From Sinobacterium norvegicum (GTDB lineage Bacteria > Pseudomonadota > Gammaproteobacteria > Pseudomonadales > Sinobacteriaceae), in assembly GCF_923077115.1 (NCBI RefSeq), contig NZ_CAKLPX010000001.1, forward strand, positions 930,001 to 994,000: a stretch of DNA of 64,000 nt. Reading direction: 5' to 3'. The position numbers and the translations under genes are program-made. Shown here in pieces: positions 55,580 to 64,000 of this stretch. Under the pieces are notes generated by a model, which worked only from the letters and a program-made list of their open reading frames with translations, searched no databases and had not been told where the DNA came from. The stretch's first letter is position 1. Every line of letters begins with the position of its first letter.

Positions 55580-55948
55580 CTAACCCAGCATTTCAGCGGC
55601 TAAGACTGACGCCAGCACGGCAAACAACGGATCCAACTTATCCGCCAGCGCCAGCTGTTGCGCCTCACTGGTCGCGGCCATCAAACCATGACGGTACTCG
55701 CCGGCAATCAGAGAAAACAGAAACTGCTCCTCTTCCAAGCTCTCAAAACCGATGCCGTACAGTGCATCACGCTCAAAGGCCTCGGTTAACTGCTTGGCCA
55801 ACAGCGGCGCAGATACCGCCGGGTCAGCATAATCAGTCATCGTCTTGACGGCGAAATCAAAGTCAACCAGATCGATAATGGCATCGATATAGTCCTCTAA
55901 CTGCTGATCGGTATGATCGAGATACATGGTTGAATGCGGTTGTTCCAT
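55580..55948 (-). CDS. Hypothetical protein, 122 residues
   Basis: I do not recognise this protein. It is acidic and soluble, with alpha-helical character. It opens MEQPHSTMYLDHTDQQLEDY and has a hydrophobic C-terminal helix (LFAVLASVLAAEMLG). No cysteines, signal peptide or motif is visible. The ATG has AAGG about 8 nt upstream. It is convergent with the yciK operon and divergent from nothing obvious; the nearest upstream gene on its strand is the PQQ dehydrogenase, 158 nt away and separated by a terminator. Confidence 0.65.
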   Translation of the reverse strand: MEQPHSTMYLDHTDQQLEDYIDAIIDLVDFDFAVKTMTDYADPAVSAPLLAKQLTEAFERDALYGIGFESLEEEQFLFSLIAGEYRHGLMAATSEAQQLALADKLDPLFAVLASVLAAEMLG

Positions 55949-56055
55949 GACGATGCCTTTATGTGCAGTGGATATGTGTTTGAAGGCTATTCTAACCCGC
56001 CTTTCACCTTAACAACACCGTGTTACTGGCAAACCCAACAGCCAAGGCTAAAAGC

Positions 56056-56080
56056 AAAACGGCGACTGTGAAAGTCGCCG
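56056..56080 (-). terminator. Terminator after the PQQ dehydrogenase
   Basis: An 8-bp perfect stem (CGGCGACT 56060-56067 with AGTCGCCG 56073-56080, loop GTGAA), followed on the minus strand by TTTTGCTTTT. It lies 26 nt past the stop. Confidence 0.9.
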
Positions 56081-56105
56081 CTGCTACTCCATTGCCCACT
56101 AACGA

Positions 56106-58298
56106 TTAGGCGAGGCTGGTTAAGAGTTTGACGACGCTGACACCAATGCCGTAGAACCACGCTTTCAGCGAGCGCCACCACGGTGGCTGCTGACGGTATT
56201 CGGCATCGGCATGAGCCTCTTCGATCAAATAGGCATGTACCGACTCAACCTCTTGTTTGCTCATAACATCCGAGAAACCGACCATTCCCAATCCCCTCAA
56301 GGCACCGTCGTAGACAATTTGCTCAAACATGTCGTGATAGTTGCTGTTGAGATGACGCAGATCCGGAATCATCCCCCCAGAGACAGCGTTGGTGCCATGG
56401 CAGCCATAGCAAAAGTTATGATACAACGCCTTTCCCTCGGCAATGCGCTCCGCACCCACATCCATCCGCGCAGGTGGCTCAGGATATTCGTTAACCAGGG
56501 CAATCGAGGGCAACGCAACATCGGCACCCAGCTTATACACCAAAATACGGCCATGACTGGCAACACTGTCTGGCTTCACCCCCATTGCCAAAGGTAAGAT
56601 CCCTCCCCAGCTGGCAGCGACGGCAACATACTGTTCGCCATCAATTTGATAGCTGATTGGTGCTGCGATGACCCCTGTCTGCGTATCGGCCTGCCATAAC
56701 TGCTCGCCGTTGTCGGCACGATAGGCAACAAAGCGCTGATCGGCTGTGCCTTGAAAGACCAGCTGACCGGCCGTTGCCAAGACCCCACCGTTCCACGACA
56801 GCGGGTGCTGAACACCCCAGGCCTCCTGCTGTGTTTTGGGATTCCAAGCGACCAGCCGACCACCGGTAATCTTCTGCGTCAACAGGCTGGCAAACTGGGT
56901 ATCGCCCGGTGGCACCTCATTCATATCGATACCGGTATTCCAGCGCCCCTTCAAGAATGCGAAGTCTTCAACCTTGCGAAACGGCACCATCGCCTCAATC
57001 ACCGGGATATACACCAAATCAGTGACCGGGTTATAGGCCATTGGATGCCAGTTGTGCGCGCCCATATGAGCGGGACGAACTATTTTCTCGCCGCGACGAT
57101 AATCCGAGGCATCGCGATCGATCATCGGACGACCGGTGCTGAGATCATAACCTGTTGCCCAGTTAACAGCGCTGTAGGGCTCAGCCGATATCAACTTGCC
57201 ACTGACTCGGTCAACAACAAAGAAAAAACCGTTTTTCGGTGCCTGCCAAATGACCTTGCGCGACACTCCTTCGACCTCCATATCGGCCAGCATAATTTGC
57301 TGCGTCGAGGTGTAATCCCACATATCGCCCGGCGTTTGCTGGTAGTGCCAAATGTACTCACCGGAATCGGGGTTTAACGCAACAATAGAACTGACATAAA
57401 GATTATCGCCGCCGCCAGGGGATCGGATATCAATATCAAATGGGCCACCATTACCAACACCAAGATAGAGTTGATCCAATTCGGGGTCGTAGACAATAGA
57501 ATCCCAAACCGTCCCTCCGCCACCGTATTGATACCATTCGCCATTCCATGTTTCAGCGGCATTGGCCATCGCCTCGTTCTCGAAGCCCAGCGCCGGATCA
57601 CCGGGCACCGTAAAGAAACGCCACGCCAATTCGCCGCTGTCAACATCATAGGCACTGACATAGCCACGCACACCGTACTCGGCACCGCCATTGCCGATAA
57701 AGACCTTACCCTTGGCTACTCTCGGCGCACCGGTAATGGTATAGGGGTACTTTTTATCAATGGTCAGCGTTTCCCAAAGCATATCGCCGGTTTGCGAGTC
57801 AATCGCCACCAGGCGGCCATCGAGTGTGCCGACAACCACCCTGCCCTCATAGACAGCCACCCCTCGGTTAACCGCATCACAACAGGCAAACTGGCCCCAC
57901 TCTCGCGGCACCTGCGGGTCATAAACCCAGAGCTCTTCACCCGTCTTGGCATCGAGTGCATAGACCACACTCCAGACACCGCTGACATACATCACCCCAT
58001 CGACGACAATTGGCGTCGCCTCAAGGCCCCGGTTTGAGCGCGTCTCATAGTGCCAGGCCAAGCCTAAGCCCTTAACGGATTGAGCGTCAATTTGCGTCAA
58101 CGGGCTATAACGTTGCTCGCTATAATCTCGGCCGTGAGACATCCAGTCATTTGGGTACTGATCGGCGGCAATGATTTTTTCAGTCGTCACCGAACCTGTA
58201 CCCATGCCGCCAGACTCTGTCGCAACGGCAGCACTGCAGGCAAAGATACTGGCGTAAATTAGAACCGGTAAACACTGAATCCATTGAAGCTTGAACAT
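56106..58298 (-). CDS. PQQ-dependent quinohemoprotein alcohol dehydrogenase
   Basis: A 730-residue periplasmic oxidoreductase that oxidises alcohols or aldehydes with PQQ and passes electrons through a fused cytochrome c. It has a signal peptide (about 1-27), an eight-bladed beta-propeller with tryptophan-docking repeats, the adjacent cysteine pair Cys139-Cys140 that lies over PQQ, and catalytic Asp328 in WDYTS. The residue two after Asp is Thr, not the Asp found in lanthanide-using XoxF/PedH types, so a calcium form is expected. The cytochrome domain has CYGCH at 630-634. The last 20 residues (FYGIGVSVVKLLTSLA) are unusually hydrophobic and could touch the membrane. No PQQ synthesis genes are nearby. 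The start has GGGG just upstream. Confidence 0.93.
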   Translation of the reverse strand: MFKLQWIQCLPVLIYASIFACSAAVATESGGMGTGSVTTEKIIAADQYPNDWMSHGRDYSEQRYSPLTQIDAQSVKGLGLAWHYETRSNRGLEATPIVVDGVMYVSGVWSVVYALDAKTGEELWVYDPQVPREWGQFACCDAVNRGVAVYEGRVVVGTLDGRLVAIDSQTGDMLWETLTIDKKYPYTITGAPRVAKGKVFIGNGGAEYGVRGYVSAYDVDSGELAWRFFTVPGDPALGFENEAMANAAETWNGEWYQYGGGGTVWDSIVYDPELDQLYLGVGNGGPFDIDIRSPGGGDNLYVSSIVALNPDSGEYIWHYQQTPGDMWDYTSTQQIMLADMEVEGVSRKVIWQAPKNGFFFVVDRVSGKLISAEPYSAVNWATGYDLSTGRPMIDRDASDYRRGEKIVRPAHMGAHNWHPMAYNPVTDLVYIPVIEAMVPFRKVEDFAFLKGRWNTGIDMNEVPPGDTQFASLLTQKITGGRLVAWNPKTQQEAWGVQHPLSWNGGVLATAGQLVFQGTADQRFVAYRADNGEQLWQADTQTGVIAAPISYQIDGEQYVAVAASWGGILPLAMGVKPDSVASHGRILVYKLGADVALPSIALVNEYPEPPARMDVGAERIAEGKALYHNFCYGCHGTNAVSGGMIPDLRHLNSNYHDMFEQIVYDGALRGLGMVGFSDVMSKQEVESVHAYLIEEAHADAEYRQQPPWWRSLKAWFYGIGVSVVKLLTSLA

Positions 58299-58466
58299 CC
58301 ATCCCCCACGCCCAGTCGTGTGCCGGGCAATTATTATTAGACTTTATAGCAGGGATTGTATGTAAATTTGGCGACCAACCCAATGACAGGAACAGTCAAT
58401 TTTGCCATTGCAATGGGCAAAAGCGTCACTACCACCTCAATTAGTGAGGCAGTCAGCAGAGGGCTC

Positions 58467-59030
58467 TTAGTCGAAGCCGTGCTTATCTTGATAAAACGCT
58501 CGAATTTCAACCATATCCTTGTCGATATCGCCGGTGGGAATGAAACTATGACCAAAACCACTGGTTTTTGTCGCGGTATCAACATAGCCCATGACAATCG
58601 GCACCTTGGCCTGATGGGCAATATGATAAAACCCTGTCTTCCATTCCGTGACTGCCGCTCGAGTTCCCTCGGGTGGAATAACGACGATTAACTCCTCGGC
58701 CTGAGCAAAGACTTTTGCCGTAGCATCAACGGTGTTGTTAGATTTCGTTCGATCGATTGCAATTCCCCCCAGCCAACGAGCAAGACCGCCGGTAGGAAAG
58801 TTAAACAACGATGATTTACCCATCCAATGAACGTCCATTTTCAGGATCAGGGCAGAACCCAGCATCAGCGGGAAATCGTAATTACTGGTGTGCGGAGCCG
58901 CAATAAGCACATATTTTTTGTGGGTGGGCGCCTCACCGACAACCTTCCAGCCTCGCAAACGCATAAAGAAATGCGCAATGTAATAGCACACAGTAGTAAT
59001 CACCGGCGTACGGAATACGGTTCTTTTCAC
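58467..59030 (-). CDS. PlsC-like 1-acylglycerol-3-phosphate acyltransferase family protein
   Basis: A 187-residue acyltransferase. The catalytic HX4D block is APHTSNYDFP near 45-54 (His47, Asp52), and EGTR near 120-123 matches the third PlsC motif. One hydrophobic segment near the N-terminus (ITTVCYYIAHFFMRLRG) probably anchors it to the inner membrane. It is shorter than standard PlsC (about 240), matching the small "acyltransferase" group whose lipid acceptors are mostly unknown. The start is uncertain: a GTG at 59030 with GGGG about 9 nt upstream is best, and a TTG lies five codons earlier. Confidence 0.88.
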   Translation of the reverse strand: MKRTVFRTPVITTVCYYIAHFFMRLRGWKVVGEAPTHKKYVLIAAPHTSNYDFPLMLGSALILKMDVHWMGKSSLFNFPTGGLARWLGGIAIDRTKSNNTVDATAKVFAQAEELIVVIPPEGTRAAVTEWKTGFYHIAHQAKVPIVMGYVDTATKTSGFGHSFIPTGDIDKDMVEIRAFYQDKHGFD

Positions 59031-59277
59031 AACAACTAACCCCAAAAAAAATCATTCAACTAAATAGACCACAAAACCGAATTATTATACCCGCAAAACA
59101 ACTATAACGCTGCAATATTACCAACTGTTCGAATTCAATACAGCCCAGCAGCAGCGGGCATCGCATGACTGAAAGCATACAGCGACGGCCAAGCCAGCAC
59201 TATTCCCTAGCTAAATCACTACAATGTCATTATATTAACTGACTGCTTTTCATCATAAATAAACAATAACTATAATA

Positions 59278-61626
59278 ATGTCAGTATATAGCCAACGTTT
59301 ACATTCACTACTACTGCTGTTCACCGTGGCAGTGTCGATCGCTTTTTTTCACACCGCAGATGCCGCCGCTTTCAATGCCAGCTATCTCATCGACCCCTCA
59401 GGTCAGCTCACTATTGAGCAGGCTGTCGAACAAAAAAATTACACCCCGCTCGAAGGTTCAGCGCTGCATGCGGGCTATAGCCCATATAGCTACTGGTTAA
59501 AAATCTCCCCCGACGAGCAACACAGCTTCGAGCAACATTTTCTCGTTATCGACTATGCGCCACTCAATAACGTACAAATATTCAGGCCGAACAGTAAAGG
59601 CAACTACGAGGCGGAACAAGTAGGCAATAGTGTTGCGAAAAACACCCTGACCCCCGTGACGAATTTTATTGTTGCCCCGCTCAACCCTTATATTAGCCCA
59701 GACCAACCACTCTACCTGCGGGTAGCCTCGAGCAGCTCCATCGATGTCCCCCTGAATATTGTCAACTGGTCTCAACTGATAGAGCAACAGAACACCAATA
59801 AACTGATCTACGGTATCTACTTTGGCCTGCTACTGGTCATGATGTGCTACAACCTGTTCATTTATTTTTCGATCAAAGACACCAGCTACCTACTTTATGT
59901 GCTGTACATCGCCAGTTTTACCCTGATGCAGGCCTCTATTACTGGCTACGCCTTCCAGTATCTCTGGCCTAACCATCCAGCGCTGAACAATGTTGCAACG
60001 CCAATGCTGGTCTCACTCAGTTGCTTGTTTGCCGCCCTGTTTAGCCGCAGCTTCCTAAAGACCCGGCATGTGGTCCCAATCGCCGATAAGCTGATGCTTG
60101 CCATCGCAGCGCTCAGCTTATTATTGGCCGCCGCCAGCTTTTTCATCCCCTATCACCTCAGCACACCGCTGGGCATTGTGCTGATATTAGCCTTTACCTT
60201 AATCGCTATTGCCTCTGGCATTGCCTGCTACCGCAAGAAGGTGGCTATTGCCCTGTTTTTCCTCATCGGCTGGTGCTGCATCTTATTAGGCGCCTCGGTG
60301 GTTGGCCTCACCGCCGTCGGCATACTGCCCGGCAATTGGCTAACTCATTCGGCCAGCCAAATAGGCTCGGCCATCGAGGTTTTCTCGCTATCCCTTGCCC
60401 TGGCTCACCGTCTCAACCAATTGCAGCGGGAAAAAGAAGAGCTTGAGCGCAATGCCACGCTGAAACAAAAAGCCATCAACAAGGAGCTCGCCGACACCTT
60501 AAAGCAGTTAGAAATAAGCAATAAAACAAAGGATAATTTTCTGTCTACCATCAGCCATGAGCTTCGTACGCCGATTACCGGCATTGCCGGCTCTCTCGCC
60601 ATGATTCAGCGTGAAGGGCTAAGCACACAGGCCAGCCAGTATCTCGAATCAGCGTCTGTCAGCACCGGAAAAATCAAACATCACATCGACACGCTGCTCA
60701 ACTTCAGCGACATTCAAGCCGGTCATGTACAAGCCCACAACCAACATTTTAATTTACCACAACACCTGGAGCGGCTGAGCAAACTATACCAGCTCAATGC
60801 CAAGGCCAAGGGGCTGACGTTTCAATTTGAGGCCATGCCCACCCTGCCCTCATGGGTGGTGGGCGATATTGCTAAAATTGAAATCATCCTCCAGCACCTG
60901 CTCGACAATGCCATTAAGTTTAGCCACAAGGGGAATATAAAACTTCAGGTGACGGCAGCGCAAAACAGCCAGCGTATTGATTTTGAGATAAGTGATGGCG
61001 GCTGCGGCATCAGCGCCGAACAGGCCCAGACAATCTTCAATCCGTTTATTCAATCAGAGGCTGGGTTTAGTCGCTCATATCAGGGCCTGGGCATCGGCCT
61101 CACCACCAGTCATCAACTGGCTCATCTACTAGAGGGCGAGCTGCGCTACCACAGCCTACAGCCCAGCGGCAGCTGCTTTACTCTCAGCCTGCCATTGCCC
61201 CGGGCAAATTTCATCGACAATCAACCGCAGCCAACACTGGCCATACTCGTGGCCGAGGACAACCCGGTCAACCTGATGATTATCAAGGCGCAACTGCAAC
61301 AACTGGGTCATCAGGTAGACAGTGCAGACAACGGCCAGCAAGCGGTTAATATGGCCAAGGTTAATGCCTACGACATCATATTTATGGATTGCCAAATGCC
61401 TGTGGTCGACGGCTATCAAGCAACGCAAGTCATTAAACAATCGCCACTCAATGCAGCCACTCCGATCATTGCCGTCACCGCCAATACCATGACGCGTGAC
61501 ATCGAGCGCTGCCTCGCCGCTGGCATGGAAGATATTCTGGCCAAGCCGATTATCTTCGATCAATTGCCAGGCAAGCTACAACAATGGCTCAGCAAAAGTA
61601 GCCGCCCTCAAAGCGAGGCGGTATAG
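59278..61626 (+). CDS. 7TM-DISM hybrid sensor histidine kinase
   Basis: A 782-residue hybrid kinase. Order: a signal-like segment (about 8-30), a periplasmic 7TMR-DISM extracellular domain (about 35-165, with YWLKISPDEQ), a seven-helix 7TM-DISM region (about 176-375), a coiled coil (about 378-415), HisKA with His427 in FLSTISHELRTP, HATPase (LLDNAIKFSHKG, SDGGCGIS, GLGIGLTTSH), and a C-terminal receiver from about 654 with Asp704 in FMDCQMP. DISM-type receptors are thought to sense carbohydrates or other small ligands. As with the other hybrid kinase of the window, no response regulator or HPt gene is adjacent, so the phosphorelay partner lies elsewhere. Confidence 0.93.
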   Translation: MSVYSQRLHSLLLLFTVAVSIAFFHTADAAAFNASYLIDPSGQLTIEQAVEQKNYTPLEGSALHAGYSPYSYWLKISPDEQHSFEQHFLVIDYAPLNNVQIFRPNSKGNYEAEQVGNSVAKNTLTPVTNFIVAPLNPYISPDQPLYLRVASSSSIDVPLNIVNWSQLIEQQNTNKLIYGIYFGLLLVMMCYNLFIYFSIKDTSYLLYVLYIASFTLMQASITGYAFQYLWPNHPALNNVATPMLVSLSCLFAALFSRSFLKTRHVVPIADKLMLAIAALSLLLAAASFFIPYHLSTPLGIVLILAFTLIAIASGIACYRKKVAIALFFLIGWCCILLGASVVGLTAVGILPGNWLTHSASQIGSAIEVFSLSLALAHRLNQLQREKEELERNATLKQKAINKELADTLKQLEISNKTKDNFLSTISHELRTPITGIAGSLAMIQREGLSTQASQYLESASVSTGKIKHHIDTLLNFSDIQAGHVQAHNQHFNLPQHLERLSKLYQLNAKAKGLTFQFEAMPTLPSWVVGDIAKIEIILQHLLDNAIKFSHKGNIKLQVTAAQNSQRIDFEISDGGCGISAEQAQTIFNPFIQSEAGFSRSYQGLGIGLTTSHQLAHLLEGELRYHSLQPSGSCFTLSLPLPRANFIDNQPQPTLAILVAEDNPVNLMIIKAQLQQLGHQVDSADNGQQAVNMAKVNAYDIIFMDCQMPVVDGYQATQVIKQSPLNAATPIIAVTANTMTRDIERCLAAGMEDILAKPIIFDQLPGKLQQWLSKSSRPQSEAV

Positions 61627-61656
61627 CCTGCTCGCTCAACCCGGCGGCGGCACAGC

Positions 61657-61690
61657 GTTTACTAATGGCAATTCAGTGTTTACCAATGGC
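61657..61690. repeat. 13-bp direct repeats, 21 bp apart
   Basis: GTTTACTAATGGC (61657-61669) and GTTTACCAATGGC (61678-61690) match at 12 of 13 positions. The 21-bp period puts them on one face of the helix. They could be binding sites for a regulator, or chance. Confidence 0.45.
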
Positions 61691-61860
61691 CTCTGTCATT
61701 CTATAACAGCCCCTATAGACTGCTGCCGTGCGTTCCCGCCAGGCTTTTAACCTGCGTGACACTTTTTGTTAGCAGCGATTGACCTATTTTGCTATTGAGC
61801 CTTGCTGCCTAATAGCTATCCTAGCTAACCCTATGAATAGATAAAATAACGATACATTAA

Positions 61861-61899
61861 AGTCTCTCCACGACAGCGAACACTGTTAGAGCAGAGACT
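61861..61899 (+). promoter_or_regulatory. Nested hairpin in the leader of the acyl-CoA dehydrogenase genes
   Basis: Outer arms AGTCTCT (61861-61867) and AGAGACT (61893-61899) pair perfectly and enclose ACAG (61873-61876) with CTGT (61883-61886). It is followed by CTTTACC rather than a T run. It lies about 60 nt before the start codon and may be an operator or an mRNA structure. Confidence 0.4.
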
Positions 61900-61957
61900 C
61901 TTTACCGTATATCATCGAGCCAAAATTAATACGCTCTTTAATAACAGGAGACAGCCA

Positions 61958-63163
61958 ATGGATGCTTTAGCAACCTTCCGTCAAGAAACTCGGGACTGGC
62001 TAGAGGCTAACTGCCCAGCAAGCCAACGCCAGCCAGCCGTTCGCGAAGAACAGGTTTGGGCAGGTAAAAACAAGTCATTCCCTACCGAAGATGGCAAACT
62101 CTGGTTTGAACGCTGTCGCGACAAAGGCTATACCGTTCCTGAGTGGCCAACCGAATACGGTGGTGCCGGTCTCAGCGATGCACAGTGCAAGGTATTACGC
62201 GAAGAGATGAAAGCCATCCGTGCTCGCACACCGCTGCTTGATATCGGTATCTGGATGCTCGGCCCCGCGTTAATCGAATACGGCTCAGAGGCACAAAAAG
62301 CTGAGCACCTGCCGAAAATCACCGCCGGTAATATCCGCTGGTGTCAGGGTTATTCTGAGCCTGGTGCAGGTTCTGACCTTGCCTCACTGCAAACCAAGGC
62401 CGAAGACAAAGGCGATCACTTCCTGGTCAACGGTACCAAAATCTGGACCACCAACGGCGATAAATCTGATTGGATATTTTGCCTGGTGCGAACCGACCCC
62501 GCTGCGCGTAAACAGGAAGGCATCAGTTTTCTATTGATCGACATGGAGTCAGAGGGCGTATCGGTTACGCCGATCGAACTGATCAGCGGCGAGTCTGAAT
62601 TTGTACAAACCTTCTTCGACAACGTCAAAGTACCGAAGGAAAACCTGGTTGGCGAACTCAACACTGGCTGGTCTGTGGCCAAGGCGCTACTCAAGCACGA
62701 ACGCAAACTGATGAGTGAGATCGGTGGCGACACACCGGGGCCAACTTTCGGCCCGGTACAAGCGGCACTAGAATATGTTGGTAAGGGCGAGGACGGCAAG
62801 CTAAAAGACCGCGCATTGCGCGATCAGCTGGTTCAGCATGAAATGAATTTCCGCGCCCTCGGCCTTGCCCACTTCCGCACCTTCGAAGAGCGCATGACCG
62901 GTCAAACCTCCAACCTACCGCTGATCATGAAATACTGCGGTACCGAAGAGCAAAAGCGCAAAGAAGAATTGCTCATGGCATTGCTGGGATCCCAGTCTTT
63001 GGGCTGGAAAGACACTCAGTTCAGCAGCGATGAATTATTGACACCCCAAGGTTGGGCCTTCTCAAAGGCACTTTCCATTGCCGGTGGCTGCTCAGAAGTA
63101 CAGCTCGATATTATCGCCAAACGCGCACTTAACATGCCTGAACTGCCTCGCGCTTCCGCATAA
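61958..63163 (+). CDS. Acyl-CoA dehydrogenase
   Basis: A 401-residue flavoenzyme that introduces a 2,3 double bond into an acyl-CoA thioester. The domain order is an N-terminal helical domain, the middle beta domain with WCQGYSEPGAGSDLASLQTK near 128-147 and WTTNGDKSDWIFCLVR near 165-180, and the C-terminal helical domain. It keeps the SEPGAGSD motif. AGGAG lies 7 nt before the ATG. It lies 10 nt before a second acyl-CoA dehydrogenase gene. Adjacent pairs like this often form mixed tetramers that act on branched, aromatic or steroid side-chain acyl-CoAs, but neither substrate nor active-site glutamate can be named with confidence. Confidence 0.93.
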   Translation: MDALATFRQETRDWLEANCPASQRQPAVREEQVWAGKNKSFPTEDGKLWFERCRDKGYTVPEWPTEYGGAGLSDAQCKVLREEMKAIRARTPLLDIGIWMLGPALIEYGSEAQKAEHLPKITAGNIRWCQGYSEPGAGSDLASLQTKAEDKGDHFLVNGTKIWTTNGDKSDWIFCLVRTDPAARKQEGISFLLIDMESEGVSVTPIELISGESEFVQTFFDNVKVPKENLVGELNTGWSVAKALLKHERKLMSEIGGDTPGPTFGPVQAALEYVGKGEDGKLKDRALRDQLVQHEMNFRALGLAHFRTFEERMTGQTSNLPLIMKYCGTEEQKRKEELLMALLGSQSLGWKDTQFSSDELLTPQGWAFSKALSIAGGCSEVQLDIIAKRALNMPELPRASA

Positions 63164-63173
63164 GGATTAGACT

Positions 63174-64000
63174 ATGTCTTTAGTATTTAATGAAGAACAG
63201 CGTCAATTAAAAGACGCCGCCAAGTCATTTTTAAATGAAAACGCACCGGTCGAAGCGCTGCGAAAACTCCGCGACGATAACGATGCCCTCGGCTATAGCC
63301 AGCCACTGTGGGAGCAGATGGCCGAGCTTGGCTGGGCCATGGTAACCATTCCCGAACAGTATGACGGCCTTGGCTTTGGTTATCTTGGCCTCGGCGCCAT
63401 TGCCGAAGAAAGTGGCCACACCCTGACCGCCTCCCCCCTGTTCAGCTCTATTGTGCTTGGCGCCTCGGCAATCGAACTCGCTGGCAGTGAAGAGCAAAAG
63501 ACTGAGCTACTGCCTCAGGTTGCCTGCGGCGGACTAACCCTTGCCCTTGCCCTTGAAGAAAGCAACCATCACAACCCCACCGGTGTTGCACTCAGTGCTG
63601 AGAAGAATGCCGATGGCTATCTACTCAATGGCAACAAGCAGTTTGTCCTCGATGGCCACTGCGCCGACAAACTGGTTGTCGTTGCCCGTAGCAGCGGCCA
63701 AGCCGGCGAAGCTGCAGGCATCAGCCTTTTTCTAGTCGATGCCGACACCGCGGGTATCAGCCACAACCGCACCCATCTGATCGACAGCCGCAACGCCGCC
63801 AATATCAGCTTCGACAAGGTACAGGTCAGCGCGGCCTGCTTACTTGGCGAAGAGGGAAATGCTTGGGCAGCTCTCGACAAGACCCTCGATCGTGGTCGTA
63901 TTTATCTTGCCGCTGAAATGCTCGGCGGCGCCGAAGAGTGCCTCAGCCGTACAGTTGAATACCTCGGCGACCGTGAACAGTTTGGCGTTAAGCTGGGTAC
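63174..64000 (+). CDS. Acyl-CoA dehydrogenase, second subunit (partial, runs off window end)
   Basis: The frame is open from ATG 63174 to the window end, at least 275 residues. It begins MSLVFNEEQRQLKDAAKSFL, has AAGGA 7 nt upstream, and lies 10 nt after the first dehydrogenase. The middle region shows VALSAEKNADGYLLNGNKQF-like flavin-domain sequence, but the typical SEPGAGSD motif is replaced by EESNHHNPTG near 119-128. Such degenerate partners occur in heteromeric acyl-CoA dehydrogenases, where only one subunit holds the usual motif. Near the end LDRGRIYLAAEMLGGAEEC matches the start of the C-terminal helical domain. The true end is not seen. Confidence 0.9.
   Translation, partial: MSLVFNEEQRQLKDAAKSFLNENAPVEALRKLRDDNDALGYSQPLWEQMAELGWAMVTIPEQYDGLGFGYLGLGAIAEESGHTLTASPLFSSIVLGASAIELAGSEEQKTELLPQVACGGLTLALALEESNHHNPTGVALSAEKNADGYLLNGNKQFVLDGHCADKLVVVARSSGQAGEAAGISLFLVDADTAGISHNRTHLIDSRNAANISFDKVQVSAACLLGEEGNAWAALDKTLDRGRIYLAAEMLGGAEECLSRTVEYLGDREQFGVKLG

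Larger units (their letters stand above)
61627..61957. other. Intergenic region upstream of the acyl-CoA dehydrogenase operon
   Basis: No gene is seen. It holds two 13-bp direct repeats (GTTTAC-Y-AATGGC type, 61657-61669 and 61678-61690, 21 bp apart) and, near the right end, a hairpin at 61861-61899. The acyl-CoA dehydrogenase ribosome site (AGGAG, 7 nt before the ATG) is at the right edge. Confidence 0.55.

Overview
This window is a chromosomal segment of a Gram-negative gammaproteobacterium. The evidence is a lipopolysaccharide-assembly pair (lapA-lapB), outer-membrane barrel proteins, IHF alpha and beta, the ubiquinone gene ubiG, and core gene orders typical of Pseudomonas and its marine relatives: gyrA-serC-pheA-hisC-tyrA-aroA-cmk-rpsA-ihfB-lapA-lapB-pyrF, mtaD-ubiG-mupP-yciK, and thrS-infC-rpmI-rplT-pheS-pheT-ihfA-merR. 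Base composition is roughly balanced. A sodium-era osmolyte carrier of the BCCT family, a P450, paired acyl-CoA dehydrogenases and a PQQ alcohol dehydrogenase fit a marine aerobic heterotroph. A Spongiibacteraceae/Cellvibrionales-like host is my guess only.

Layout. 1-3.8 kb: an ArsC/Spx-like reductase, dapD and a CHASE hybrid kinase. 3.8-6.5 kb: a membrane protein plus HlyD-type adaptor pair divergent from a LysR regulator. 6.5-13.7 kb: an accessory stretch with a large unknown membrane protein, a zinc-ribbon membrane protein, a MipA-like two-barrel protein, a 52-residue small gene, an unknown protein, a Yip1 protein, a 0.7-kb non-coding stretch and a cytochrome P450. 13.8-22.2 kb: an ABC exporter, the three-gene split transhydrogenase pntAA-pntAB-pntB, an EamA transporter and a BCCT carrier. 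22.4-23.4 kb: a small IS200/REP-type transposase element with terminal repeats, next to tRNA-Pro.

23.8-31.3 kb (minus strand): the translation operon. infC starts at an AUU codon that overlaps the thrS stop, and a terminator with a competing hairpin lies between rplT and pheS. 31.5-34.4 kb: tRNA-Val, uvrB and two near-identical tRNA-Asn units. 34.4-37.6 kb: an SLC13/RCK permease, a DHH phosphoesterase and a ComEA-like protein. 37.7-51.7 kb (minus strand): the gyrA-to-pyrF supercluster. It makes serine, phenylalanine, tyrosine and chorismate, nucleotides, ribosomal protein S1, IHF-beta and LPS-control proteins. 52-55.5 kb: mtaD-ubiG-mupP-yciK, overlapping by 4 nt at two junctions. 55.6-64 kb: an unknown protein, a PQQ dehydrogenase, a small acyltransferase, a 7TM-DISM hybrid kinase and two acyl-CoA dehydrogenases, the second cut by the window end.

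Most of the window is ordinary core genome. No clear novel multi-gene system was found. The most interesting items are the transposase element with its tandem 32-bp end, the putative riboregulator upstream of pheS, the fused outer-membrane barrel protein, the small cysteine-containing gene at 10.1 kb, and the G-rich tract upstream of the first hybrid kinase.
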